A stretch of DNA of 64,000 nt, taken from NCBI GenBank assembly GCA_045628125.1, contig JAZQPA010000142.1:9165-73164 (forward strand). The letters are read 5' to 3'. Numbering within the stretch: position 1 is the first letter of the stretch; the number at the start of each line of letters is the position of its first letter. Source of the stretch: Minthousia sp045628125. GTDB lineage: Bacteria > Bacteroidota > Bacteroidia > Bacteroidales > Bacteroidaceae. Position numbers and translations under genes: made by a program. Under the pieces are notes generated by a model. That model was not told the origin of the DNA and did no database searches. It worked only from the letters and a program-made list of their open reading frames with translations. Shown here piece after piece: positions 51,764-59,368 of this stretch.

Positions 51764-51771
51764 CAAAGTTA
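51764..51771 (-). promoter_or_regulatory. Putative -7 box of the zinc-ribbon/GyrI pair
   Basis: Minus strand TAACTTTG. Between it and the gene lies an A/T-rich tandem repeat of ACTAAAA units (about 51720-51741). Confidence 0.5.
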
Positions 51772-51812
51772 GGCAAAATTCAAGGGTAGTTATTGTAATT
51801 ATTGGACATATT

Positions 51813-52691
51813 TCAGATCAGGTTCTCAATTAGGATTTTTTTTCTCATTGATCCGCTGAAATTGGGTTGGAACACCTCGGTCAATCCAGAATCGGCTTTA
51901 ATTAGTTCTGAAGGTGTAAACCCGCATATGTCACGGAAATCGGCGGCCATGTGCGATGAATCATAATAACCGCATTTCCAGGCAATATCGACTAGTGAGG
52001 TTTCCGATGCCGACAACTGCAGTTCCTGTAATGCCTTGTGGAAACGAAGTAGGCGTAGGTAAGCCTTTGGGTTCATGCCCACATATTTATTAAAGATACG
52101 GGTAAACTGCTTTTGACTCAAACAGGCTGCTGAAGCAAGATCGGCAGTTGATACTTCATTGTATATACCGGGTGTATGCTCTGTAGAGCCGTAAGTCGGA
52201 ATCATTTCGTCAAACACCTCATTCAACCGTGACAGATTGACATCGTTCTCCGGAAATTCAGCCAATCGCTGGAGGAAGAAATTATCAAGCAGCAGTACCC
52301 GCTCCTCGGTATTTTCGGCTTGATGTATGGCAATGCATAATTGAATGAATGCCTCGTCCCGCGTGGCTTCAGGAGTTAGGAACTCTGCCTTATGTTCCGA
52401 GCGAAAGAACATCTTAGAACAAAAAGGCACAAATTCCACGCCGAATATCACTAAATCTCCTTTTTCGGTAATGATGCCCATGCTTTTCATAGACTGGTGG
52501 TATAGTACTGTTTTGTAACGCTGGTCGCTACCATTCAAGCGTACGGACTGAGAGAGGTAAAACTGTAGGTTGTCTGCTCCATTGGAGAACATTCTTTGTG
52601 TGCCTTGTGCAGTGCAGTGAGCGGTCAGTGTCCAGTAGTTGCGTATGAAAGGCTTCAGTGAATTGTGGCATTGAATAGGTGTATAGTTCAT
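51813..52691 (-). CDS. AraC-family transcriptional regulator
   Basis: A 292-residue regulator. The N-terminal domain (about 1-110, YTPIQCHNSLKPFIRNYWTL) resembles DUF6597. The C-terminal double helix-turn-helix covers about 165-265: DLASAACLSQKQFTRIFNK and DIAWKCGYYDSSHMAADFRD with GFTPSEL. It is divergent from the aquaglyceroporin gene; two tandem palindromes lie between them. Minus -7 box TACTTTTG at 52755-52762. Confidence 0.92.
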   Translation of the reverse strand: MNYTPIQCHNSLKPFIRNYWTLTAHCTAQGTQRMFSNGADNLQFYLSQSVRLNGSDQRYKTVLYHQSMKSMGIITEKGDLVIFGVEFVPFCSKMFFRSEHKAEFLTPEATRDEAFIQLCIAIHQAENTEERVLLLDNFFLQRLAEFPENDVNLSRLNEVFDEMIPTYGSTEHTPGIYNEVSTADLASAACLSQKQFTRIFNKYVGMNPKAYLRLLRFHKALQELQLSASETSLVDIAWKCGYYDSSHMAADFRDICGFTPSELIKADSGLTEVFQPNFSGSMRKKILIENLI

Positions 52692-52754
52692 TGTTCTTTG
52701 TGTTTAAGCAAAGTAATTATCAGTTTCAGAAAGGATTCCCGTTTCTTTCTGCTG

Positions 52755-52762
52755 CAAAAGTA
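52755..52762 (-). promoter_or_regulatory. Putative AraC-gene -7 box
   Basis: Minus strand TACTTTTG, 63 bases before the ATG at 52691. Confidence 0.5.
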
Positions 52763-52811
52763 ATCACAACTTCCATGATTGCCAATAATTAAAGTGTCGT
52801 CATGGAACGAT

Positions 52812-52851
52812 TGTCTAACTTTTATACACTAATGTGTCTAACTTTTAGACA
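52812..52851. promoter_or_regulatory. Two tandem TGTCTAA-type palindromes (candidate operators)
   Basis: Site 2 (52835-52851) is a perfect 7-3-7 palindrome, TGTCTAA-CTT-TTAGACA. Site 1 (52812-52828) is the same except one base in the right arm (TTATACA). The centres are 23 bases apart, about two helical turns. They lie between the divergent AraC and aquaglyceroporin genes, about 100-140 bases before the latter's -7 box. Confidence 0.55.
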
Positions 52852-52947
52852 TTAGGTTGATCTTTGAGACTCATTTTATGTTTTCGTCTTTATCGTAGAT
52901 TTTTCGTAATGGAGGGGACCATAAGAACGGAATCGGGCGGTTTTGTG

Positions 52948-52955
52948 TATCTTTG
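52948..52955 (+). promoter_or_regulatory. Putative -7 box of the aquaglyceroporin-GTPase operon
   Basis: TATCTTTG, 25 bases upstream of the ATG at 52981. It decides the start: upstream in-frame ATGs (52864, 52909) lie before the promoter. Confidence 0.6.
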
Positions 52956-52980
52956 CGATAAACTAATCAATGATAAAAAA

Positions 52981-53790
52981 ATGAAGGGTTTTTTTGGTGA
53001 GTTCTTGGGAACTTTTATTCTTACTCTGTTTGGCTGCAGTTGTGTGGCAGTAGCCGTTTTGTTTGGTGAATATAGCAGCATTTTTCAAGTAGGTATTGTG
53101 TGGGGATTGGGAGTGACGTTAGCCATTTTTTTGACTCGCAACATCTGTTGTGCGCACTTGAATCCGGCTGTTACAATATCCATGGTTCTGGCTGGCAGAA
53201 TGAATGCTAAGTTGTTGCCCGCCTATATTGCTGCTCAACTATTGGGTGGCGTCATGGCAGGTCTGGTACTGTATGGTTTGTTTTCCGCATCCATTGTTAC
53301 ATACGAGAGTGCACATGAGATAGTTCGGGGAACAGCCGCAAGTGTGGATACAGCACGTATGTTTGGCGAGTTCTATCCTAATCCGGGTGATGCTTCCGTG
53401 GCCACTGTGTCATTGCCCTTGGCCTTTGCGGCTGAGGCTTTCGGTACTTTTCTGCTGGTGTTGTTTATCTTTGCGCTGACTGAAGATTGCAATGTGGGGC
53501 GTCCATCCGAGACCTTGCAGCCACTTTTCATTGGCTTGACCGTAAGTAGCATCATCTTCTTCATCGCCCCATTGACTCAGGCGGGATTGAACCCAGCACG
53601 TGACTTGGGGCCTCGCATTGTGGCATATCTGTGCGGATGGGGAAGTGCTGCACTGCCCGATGAGATAGGAGGTTGGTTTTGGGTGTATGTGCTGGCTCCT
53701 GTAGTGGGTGGAAGTATAGCTGCAGTATTCTTCAAATACCTGCTGGAGCCGGAGATGAAGAGACATAATTGTGATTGTGGATGTAAATGA
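52981..53790 (+). CDS. Aquaporin/glycerol facilitator (MIP family)
   Basis: A 269-residue channel with six membrane helices and two half-helices carrying NPA at about 61-63 (AHLNPAVTIS) and 204-206 (AGLNPARDLGPR). The Asp after the second NPAR is a mark of glycerol-type facilitators rather than strict water channels. It ends in HNCDCGCK, a short Cys-rich tail. The start is set by the promoter at 52948. The stop overlaps the next start (ATGA), so the G3E GTPase is translationally coupled to it. Confidence 0.93.
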   Translation: MKGFFGEFLGTFILTLFGCSCVAVAVLFGEYSSIFQVGIVWGLGVTLAIFLTRNICCAHLNPAVTISMVLAGRMNAKLLPAYIAAQLLGGVMAGLVLYGLFSASIVTYESAHEIVRGTAASVDTARMFGEFYPNPGDASVATVSLPLAFAAEAFGTFLLVLFIFALTEDCNVGRPSETLQPLFIGLTVSSIIFFIAPLTQAGLNPARDLGPRIVAYLCGWGSAALPDEIGGWFWVYVLAPVVGGSIAAVFFKYLLEPEMKRHNCDCGCK

Positions 53791-54896
53791 AATCAAGAAA
53801 TATGAAACAGACAAGATTGATTTTGGCCGGCGGCTTTTTGGGTGCCGGAAAGACCACTCTGATATGGGATGTGGCTCAGCGGCTCATGGCTGAGGGAAAA
53901 CGAGTTGGGTTGGTGACAAACGATCAGGCACCTCAGTTGGTAGATAGCCAGTTGCTTATGTCATCGGGATTGAATGTACAGGAAGTGGCAGGTAGTTGTT
54001 TCTGTTGCAATTTTAATGGTTTTGTTGATGCCATAAAGAACTTGCGTTCCGATATTGAGGCCGATGTGATTCTGGCAGAGCCAGTGGGCAGCTGTGCCGA
54101 CCTTTCAGCTACCATTGTTAATCCGCTGAAAAAATTCTATAATACGGAATTATTGGTATCCCCGCTGACCGTATTGGTTGATCCTATCCGTTTGAAATCC
54201 ATTCTGTATGGTGGAAGTGGCGGATTGCACGAGGATGCCGCCTATATCTATCGTAAGCAGATGGAAGAGAGCGATGTGATTCTGATTACCAAAACCGATT
54301 TGCTGAGTGAACAGGAAGTAGCCAAGATGCAGAAGGATGTTCAAGGTGCTTTCCCTGCATCCAAGGTAATGGCAGCCAGCACGCTCAAGGGCACAGGCAT
54401 TGCAGAATGGTTGGAAGAGGTAGGTAGCAGAGTGGATGCCGGAACCAGATTGCTGGATATCGATTATGACAAGTATGCTCATGGTGAAGCCGTTCTGGGT
54501 TGGCTTAACGGAACCGTATTACTGGATGGTCCATCTACCTATTGGGATGCATTCTTCAAAGATTTGATGAATAATTTGGCTGATAGGTTGGCCGCAGAGT
54601 CGTTGCCCATCGGACATGTAAAGCTGATTGCCGAGAATGGAAAGCAGAATGTATCTGCCAATATTACCGGTGACGTCTCAACCCTGCAGTTCCGTGGTGC
54701 TGCCGGTACAAGTGAGCATCTGAAACTGATCATTAATGCTCGAGTGGAAACATCTCCGGAACATTTGGACGAATTGGTACGTGAAGTTTTAATTACAACC
54801 ATTGGAGATAAGTACGAGAACGAGGTGACAGCATGGAAGTTTCTTCAACCGGGTCGCCCAACCCCAACACACCGATTCTCGGAAGTAGTAAGATAA
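53787..54896 (+). CDS. G3E (CobW/COG0523) family GTP-binding protein
   Basis: A 369-residue GTPase; ATG 53787 or ATG 53802 could be the start. Walker A GGFLGAGKTT is at about 15-24, the metal-binding CxCC motif (CFCC) at 71-74, and the base-recognition TKTD in LITKTDLLS at about 170. Family members insert or traffic metals (Zn, Co, Ni). The C-terminal CobW domain is atypical. Coupling to a glycerol channel is unusual and does not point to a known metal pathway. A terminator follows. Confidence 0.9.
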   Translation: MKSRNMKQTRLILAGGFLGAGKTTLIWDVAQRLMAEGKRVGLVTNDQAPQLVDSQLLMSSGLNVQEVAGSCFCCNFNGFVDAIKNLRSDIEADVILAEPVGSCADLSATIVNPLKKFYNTELLVSPLTVLVDPIRLKSILYGGSGGLHEDAAYIYRKQMEESDVILITKTDLLSEQEVAKMQKDVQGAFPASKVMAASTLKGTGIAEWLEEVGSRVDAGTRLLDIDYDKYAHGEAVLGWLNGTVLLDGPSTYWDAFFKDLMNNLADRLAAESLPIGHVKLIAENGKQNVSANITGDVSTLQFRGAAGTSEHLKLIINARVETSPEHLDELVREVLITTIGDKYENEVTAWKFLQPGRPTPTHRFSEVVR

Positions 54897-54900
54897 TCGG

Positions 54901-54928
54901 AAAGCCCTTCCATTGTGAAGGGCTTTTT
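54901..54928 (+). terminator. Terminator after the G3E GTPase gene
   Basis: AAAGCCCTTC pairs with GAAGGGCTTTTT around a six-base loop, five bases after the stop. Confidence 0.85.
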
Positions 54929-54940
54929 GCTGACATAATG

Positions 54941-54972
54941 TTTGGATTTGTAAGTAAAAAGCTTTATCTTTG
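54941..54972 (+). promoter_or_regulatory. Promoter of the alanine/Na+ symporter gene
   Basis: TTTG (54941-54944), 20 bases, TATCTTTG (54965-54972): full consensus match, 29 bases upstream of the ATG. Confidence 0.75.
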
Positions 54973-55001
54973 CACGGTTTTTTAAGGTAAATGCGTGCAT
55001 T

Positions 55002-56375
55002 ATGAATGATTTTATAGTAAAGTTTGGAGAGATAGCAGAATCGGTAAGTGGTTTTTTGTGGGGATGGCCCATGATGATATTGTTGTTTGGTACCCACATT
55101 TTCCTGACCATTAAACTACGTTTTCCTCAGCGTAAGCTTTTCAAGGCAATCGGTCTTTCAATAAAGAAAGATCCTGATGCTGCTGGTGATGTGAGCCAGT
55201 TCGGTGCTCTTGCCACCTCATTGGCTGGTACCATTGGAACTGGTAATATTGTGGCTGTAGCCACAGCAATCACACTGGGTGGTCCTGGAGCTGTGTTCTG
55301 GTGCTGGCTGACTGGTGTAATCGGTATCTCTACCAGTTATGCTGAGGGTTTGGTTGCGATCAAATATCGTAAACGTGCTGAAGATGGCCGTATGTTGGGA
55401 GGTGCCATGTATGCCCTGGAGAGAGGGTTGGGTATGAAATGGCTAGCCGTATTATTCTGTGTATTTGCAGTTTTGGCATCTTTTGGTATTGGTAGCACCG
55501 TTCAAGCCAATGCGATTTCTGTGTTGTTGAACGATTCTTATAATATACCACTTTGGGTGACGGGTATAGTTGCAGCATCGCTCACGGCATTAGTGATTCT
55601 TGGTGGTATCAAGGGTATCTCACGCGTTTGTACCACGTTGGTACCATTTATGGCTGCATTTTATATTTTGGGTTGTATCGTATTGCTGTTTATTAATGGT
55701 TCGCATGTGTGGCCTGCTATTAAACTGATAGTAGAATCAGCCTTTAATCCGAGTGCTGCAGGTGGTGGTTTTGTGGGAGGCTCTTTCCTGATTGCTGCCC
55801 GTTACGGTATTGCACGCGGTTTGTTTTCGAATGAGGCCGGTTTGGGCTCTGCCCCTATTGTTGCTGCAGCTGCAAAGACCCGTAATCCGGTACGTCAGGC
55901 TTTGGTTTCCTCAACAGGAACTTTCTGGGATACTGTAGTAATCTGTGCTTTGACAGGTATTGTGCTGGTAAGTAGTATTCTGTCTGGTAATGTCTCTTAC
56001 GAGGATGGAGCCGCACTTACTAAAGTTGCTTTCTCTGCTATTCCTGTTGTGGGTACCCCAATCTTGTCTATCGGAATTTGTACTTTTGCTTTCACAACTA
56101 TTTTGGGATGGTCATATTATGCTGAGCGCGCCTTGGAATATTTAGGAGGTGTGCGCTCCATTAAGTTCTTCCGAGTAATATGGTGTATCAGTATCTTCCT
56201 TGGTGCTGTGGCAAATTTGTCTTTGGTTTGGACATTAGCCGATTCCATGAACGCGCTGATGGCTATTCCAAACCTTGTTTCTTTGCTGCTGCTGTCTGGA
56301 GTGATTGTTAAGGAAACGAAGAAATACTTGTGGGAGAACCGATTGGACGAATTTGATCCTGACTTGATGCAATAA
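55002..56375 (+). CDS. Alanine/Na+ symporter family amino-acid transporter (AGCS)
   Basis: A 457-residue inner-membrane symporter of the AGCS family (AlsT/DagA/AgcS), with about 11 helices. Typical motifs are FGALATSLAGTIGTGNIVAV (helix carrying the substrate/Na+ site), GVIGISTSYAEGLVAIKYR, ARGLFSNEAGLGSAPI and TTILGWSYYAERALEYL. It imports alanine, glycine or serine with Na+. The stop at 56373-56375 is directly followed by the stop of the convergent DUF4230 gene. Confidence 0.95.
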   Translation: MNDFIVKFGEIAESVSGFLWGWPMMILLFGTHIFLTIKLRFPQRKLFKAIGLSIKKDPDAAGDVSQFGALATSLAGTIGTGNIVAVATAITLGGPGAVFWCWLTGVIGISTSYAEGLVAIKYRKRAEDGRMLGGAMYALERGLGMKWLAVLFCVFAVLASFGIGSTVQANAISVLLNDSYNIPLWVTGIVAASLTALVILGGIKGISRVCTTLVPFMAAFYILGCIVLLFINGSHVWPAIKLIVESAFNPSAAGGGFVGGSFLIAARYGIARGLFSNEAGLGSAPIVAAAAKTRNPVRQALVSSTGTFWDTVVICALTGIVLVSSILSGNVSYEDGAALTKVAFSAIPVVGTPILSIGICTFAFTTILGWSYYAERALEYLGGVRSIKFFRVIWCISIFLGAVANLSLVWTLADSMNALMAIPNLVSLLLLSGVIVKETKKYLWENRLDEFDPDLMQ

Positions 56376-57005
56376 TCAATCGAATATCAGTTCTACCGTA
56401 TTGAATCCAAATGCCTTGAAAAAGCTGACAAGCTCTTTCTGGGCATTTTCTTTTGCTTTATTGACCGTGGGCTGCGTGTGGTAGCGTTTCATCATTTGGC
56501 GTTGAGCTTTGTCATACATGGCCTTCATAGCTTTGTTGTCCCATTTGCCCTCCTGATAGAACGTACGGGTTCGGGCCTCGTTGATGAATTTGCGGTCCAA
56601 TAATTTAACGGCAGGCATTCTTACACTAATGGTATCACCATGGCAGTTTACCCAATTCTTGCCTCGCAGCAGACGCATGTCGATGCCGTAATGCAAATTG
56701 CCTACATAAATTCTTGAAAGTGCATCATCCTTAAGAATGACTCTTTTACGAACGGTATCTACCATTTCTTCGGCTTCGACAGTCAGAAACACCCACTCGC
56801 CGATATCCTCGATACTTTTAATCTGCTCAGGACTCAAGGATATTTTATTTTCAATGTTATTTGTGGTAACTTGTACAATAGGAGCCTCTGCCGTACGGAT
56901 ACGGTAGATGACATAAACAATAATGATGAGTGCCAATAGTATAATTAAGACCTTTAACAAATTGGCAGCACTATTCAGGGTGTCTTTAATATCTTTCATT
57001 TTCAT
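56376..57005 (-). CDS. DUF4230 protein 1
   Basis: A 209-residue protein with one N-terminal membrane helix (about 17-38, LLKVLIILLALIIIVYVIY) and a DUF4230 domain (VFLTVEAEEMVDTVRKRVIL; LHYGIDMRLLRGKNW). It ends in a long helix (KAKENAQKELVSFFKAFGF). The gene follows DUF4230 protein 2 by four bases. The family is common in Bacteroidota and Firmicutes, and its function is unknown. Confidence 0.85.
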   Translation of the reverse strand: MKMKDIKDTLNSAANLLKVLIILLALIIIVYVIYRIRTAEAPIVQVTTNNIENKISLSPEQIKSIEDIGEWVFLTVEAEEMVDTVRKRVILKDDALSRIYVGNLHYGIDMRLLRGKNWVNCHGDTISVRMPAVKLLDRKFINEARTRTFYQEGKWDNKAMKAMYDKAQRQMMKRYHTQPTVNKAKENAQKELVSFFKAFGFNTVELIFD

Positions 57006-57009
57006 GGCA

Positions 57010-57738
57010 TCAGCGATTGAATTTAATGTCTTTGGAATCCAGTAGTGCAGGCAGGTCGTTCAAGTTGTAATCCTGTTTGCTGAAACGAATTTCAATATTG
57101 GTATCTTCATATCCCATTTGTTGAAGCATTGGAACAAGTGTGCGAGCCACGCTGGCACGGGCATTTTCAATAATTCCGTTGCTCATCGCATTCTCTGTAA
57201 TACTGATCAATCCTTGCCGATGCAGATCCTCCTGTTCCTTGGCCGAATAGTTCTGTCGGGCAATGGCCACATGCTCCTGGGTTTTATCATGCTGTACGAT
57301 TGTGCTAGCTACCTCAATCTTAGGCTCAGGCAAAGTGATGACAATTCGTGTGCCATTGGTGGCAATGTTACGCTCAGAGAAGTTTTCCATATCCACATAG
57401 GCCTTGATGCTGGCATCCATAGGAATAGCAATATGGCGGTCGGTCAAAGGAATATCAATAGTCATGCCACCAATTTTAAGCACCTTCTGGTCCTCGTGTG
57501 TGATAATCTTATGTATCTTATATTCTGTACTGTATAAACGCGAGCATTTCTGTATCTTCTGAATCAGTTGGGGCATGCTCAGTTTATCCTGATTATCTGT
57601 AGCGTTGTTCTCAACAGAGACATTGTCTTTCTCTTCTGTGCTGCAGCTTCCAACAGCCAGAAATAGGATAAGGGCAACTGCCAAAACAGACAGACAAACC
57701 GCTATAATCTTCTTGGTTTTTGGTTCCTTTTGGTTCAT
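57010..57738 (-). CDS. DUF4230 protein 2
   Basis: A 242-residue paralogue of the downstream gene. One membrane helix at about 9-29 (ACLSVLAVALILFLAVGSC) ends in a cysteine, so it may be a lipoprotein. The DUF4230 part includes EYKIHKIITHEDQKVLK, MTIDIPLTDRHIAIPM and IVITLPEPKIEVA. The C-terminal helix region (ENARASVARTLVPMLQQMGY) is like that of protein 1. Promoter at 57758-57789. Confidence 0.85.
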   Translation of the reverse strand: MNQKEPKTKKIIAVCLSVLAVALILFLAVGSCSTEEKDNVSVENNATDNQDKLSMPQLIQKIQKCSRLYSTEYKIHKIITHEDQKVLKIGGMTIDIPLTDRHIAIPMDASIKAYVDMENFSERNIATNGTRIVITLPEPKIEVASTIVQHDKTQEHVAIARQNYSAKEQEDLHRQGLISITENAMSNGIIENARASVARTLVPMLQQMGYEDTNIEIRFSKQDYNLNDLPALLDSKDIKFNR

Positions 57739-57757
57739 AAAACATTCTATTTATCCA

Positions 57758-57789
57758 CAAAGTTAGTCATTTTGCAAATTTACCGCAAA
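57758..57789 (-). promoter_or_regulatory. Promoter of the DUF4230 pair
   Basis: On the minus strand TTTG (57789-57786), 20 bases, TAACTTTG (57765-57758): full consensus match, 19 bases before the ATG at 57738. Confidence 0.7.
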
Positions 57790-57804
57790 AAATATGTGAA
57801 AATA

Positions 57805-57836
57805 TTTGCATGGAAGGATTTATTATGCGATATTTG
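57805..57836 (+). promoter_or_regulatory. Promoter-like sequence before the orphan hairpin
   Basis: TTTG (57805-57808), 20 bases, GATATTTG (57829-57836): one mismatch (first base) to the -7 consensus. It is on the plus strand, with no reading frame behind it, and leads into the hairpin at 57889. Confidence 0.4.
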
Positions 57837-57842
57837 CAACTG

Positions 57843-57923
57843 TTTTCATAAGCATAAAAGTATAGTTGAGTTTTTAGTTTTCTCTTGGGTCCATTCGTTG
57901 TGAAACGAGTGGACTTAATTTTT
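57843..57923 (+). ncRNA. Candidate small RNA ending in a terminator hairpin
   Basis: An 11-bp stem, GTCCATTCGTT (57889-57899) with AACGAGTGGAC (57904-57914), has a GTGA (GNRA-type) loop and one G-U pair and is followed by TTAATTTTT, the form of a rho-independent terminator. No gene on the plus strand precedes it in this divergent intergenic region. A promoter-like sequence at 57805-57836 would give an RNA of about 80 bases. The start is estimated, and expression is unproven. Confidence 0.4.
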
Positions 57924-57941
57924 GTATTTACCTCATCAGAT

Positions 57942-57972
57942 TTTGCTGTGTTATCAATATTCCTTATCTTTG
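57942..57972 (+). promoter_or_regulatory. Promoter of the lipoprotein gene at 57990
   Basis: TTTG (57942-57945), 19 bases, TATCTTTG (57965-57972): full consensus match, 17 bases before the ATG. Confidence 0.7.
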
Positions 57973-57989
57973 CGACAAAATAATTGAGC

Positions 57990-58580
57990 ATGAGATTTTT
58001 TAAATACGCTTTATTGGTGTTTTCTGCAGTTGCCTTTCAGGCATGTGACAGCTCTGTAAAACAAAGCAAGGTAGAGGCCGAAGCCTCAAAGATTATCGTT
58101 GCAGAAACATTGGAACTCTCCGGTGAACAACGTTTCGAGGATGTTGATATGTCTGGAGATGTGGTGATTAATGAGAAGCAGTATCATTATGAGATAAACC
58201 GGAAGAGCAGTGATGATCTGCCTTTGGTGAAGGGCGACTTCTCCACAAAGGCGCAATTCCATGACAATAAGGTAACCTTGAAAATTACCAGTGGTGACCG
58301 TAATGTGTTCTCACAGACTTATACCAAGAATGACTTCAGCAATTTTGTGGATGCAGATATGCTTAAGCATTCTGTACTTCGTGGTTTTGTTTTTATGGAA
58401 GAACTGGAAAATGGATTGGAGTTTGCCATTGCAGTAGGCTATCCACAGGATGATGAGATGTATGTTCCCATCCTTTTGAAAGTTAAGACTGATGGATCAG
58501 CCTCGCTGGAAAAGGATCCTATGATGGATTCCTCGGATATTCCCAGCGGTGAAGATCCATCAATGGAAGAGGGTGTATAA
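57990..58580 (+). CDS. Hypothetical lipoprotein
   Basis: A 196-residue lipoprotein; start ATG 57990. The signal MRFFKYALLVFSAVAFQAC ends in a lipobox Cys at about residue 19. The mature part is strand-rich with repeated short patterns (DVVINEKQYHYEINRKSSDD; FHDNKVTLKITSGDRNVF). The C-terminus is acidic. No family recognised. The last 21 bases overlap the 3' end of the convergent HAD gene. Confidence 0.78.
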   Translation: MRFFKYALLVFSAVAFQACDSSVKQSKVEAEASKIIVAETLELSGEQRFEDVDMSGDVVINEKQYHYEINRKSSDDLPLVKGDFSTKAQFHDNKVTLKITSGDRNVFSQTYTKNDFSNFVDADMLKHSVLRGFVFMEELENGLEFAIAVGYPQDDEMYVPILLKVKTDGSASLEKDPMMDSSDIPSGEDPSMEEGV

Positions 58581-59285
58581 TTCGTCCCATTTGTCTGCCA
58601 ACTCTTGCATGCTATGCAGCAGCAGGTTTGCCCCTTCATCCAGTAGGACTTTATCATCCAAAGGTCCGGTGTTGACAGCAACGGTGAAAATGTTAGCTGC
58701 TGTACTGGCTTGTACACCCAGTGGCGCATTTTCTACTACTATGGCTTCCCAAGGTTTCAGTTGCATCTTGCCTAATCCCATGATATAAGGCTCTGGATTG
58801 GGCTTGCCGAATTTCACATCCTGTGCAGAAACCATTCTTTCGGGTACGAATACTCCTGGGTAATGACGGTTCAGCCTGCTGATCAGTGAATCCTTTGCAC
58901 TACCGGTTACCAGGATAGGGGTGAGCCCCGATGCCATTACCCTTTTTATTACCTCTGCTGCTCCCGGCATGGGTTCAGCTTCGGCCATTTGGTTGAATAA
59001 ATCCGACTTGTACTGATAGATTTCCTTGATTTCTTCAGGTGTGGCATCGCAACCGCGCTGACGCTGGCTGATGATGTTTATGGTTCCTGCACCGGTTCGG
59101 CCCTCATGCAAGTATGCCTCATCGTGGCTGAATTGGAAACCGTAATGCGTCATGGCCTTGTACCAGCACTCAGAGTGCTTCTTCATGGAGTCGAAGAGCA
59201 CACCGTCCATGTCGAAAAGAACGGCTTTGAGTGCCATCTTCTCGTAACCTTTCTGTTGCAGATATTGATTGATTATCTCTTTCAT
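58560..59285 (-). CDS. HAD-superfamily phosphatase (beta-phosphoglucomutase-like)
   Basis: A 241-residue HAD hydrolase; start at ATG 59285, with ATG 59297 also possible. Motif I VLFDMDGVLFDSM supplies the nucleophilic Asp and acid Asp, motif II LVTGSAK, and motif III with GKPNPEPYIMGL and AIVVENAPLGVQAS. The cap domain lies between motif I and II (RTGAGTINIISQRQRGCD), as in phosphoglucomutase/phosphonatase-like members. Substrate unknown. The 3' end overlaps a convergent lipoprotein gene by 21 bases. Confidence 0.9.
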   Translation of the reverse strand: MKEIINQYLQQKGYEKMALKAVLFDMDGVLFDSMKKHSECWYKAMTHYGFQFSHDEAYLHEGRTGAGTINIISQRQRGCDATPEEIKEIYQYKSDLFNQMAEAEPMPGAAEVIKRVMASGLTPILVTGSAKDSLISRLNRHYPGVFVPERMVSAQDVKFGKPNPEPYIMGLGKMQLKPWEAIVVENAPLGVQASTAANIFTVAVNTGPLDDKVLLDEGANLLLHSMQELADKWDELYTLFH

Positions 59286-59309
59286 ACGAAAAAACATTAT
59301 GAACGGAAG

Positions 59310-59358
59310 AAAAATCTTTCTGGAAAGATTCTTCGCTCCGCTCAGAATGACATTATGG
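59310..59358. repeat. Interspersed-repeat-like sequence between HAD and pgi
   Basis: AATCTTTC (59313-59320) and GAAAGATT (59323-59330) form an inverted repeat. The following part, ATTCT...AGAAT around TCGCTCCGCTC, resembles an intergenic repeat found in many Bacteroidota and other gut bacteria (GATTCTTCGCT-CGCTCAGAATGAC). Whether it is the same repeat needs a genome search; only one copy is in the window. Confidence 0.5.
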
Positions 59359-59368
59359 TAGTAAAATA

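Noticed and set aside
52864..52980. N-terminal extension of the aquaglyceroporin from ATG 52864 or 52909
   Set aside because: It would precede the -7 box at 52948 and adds 39 residues unlike MIP proteins.
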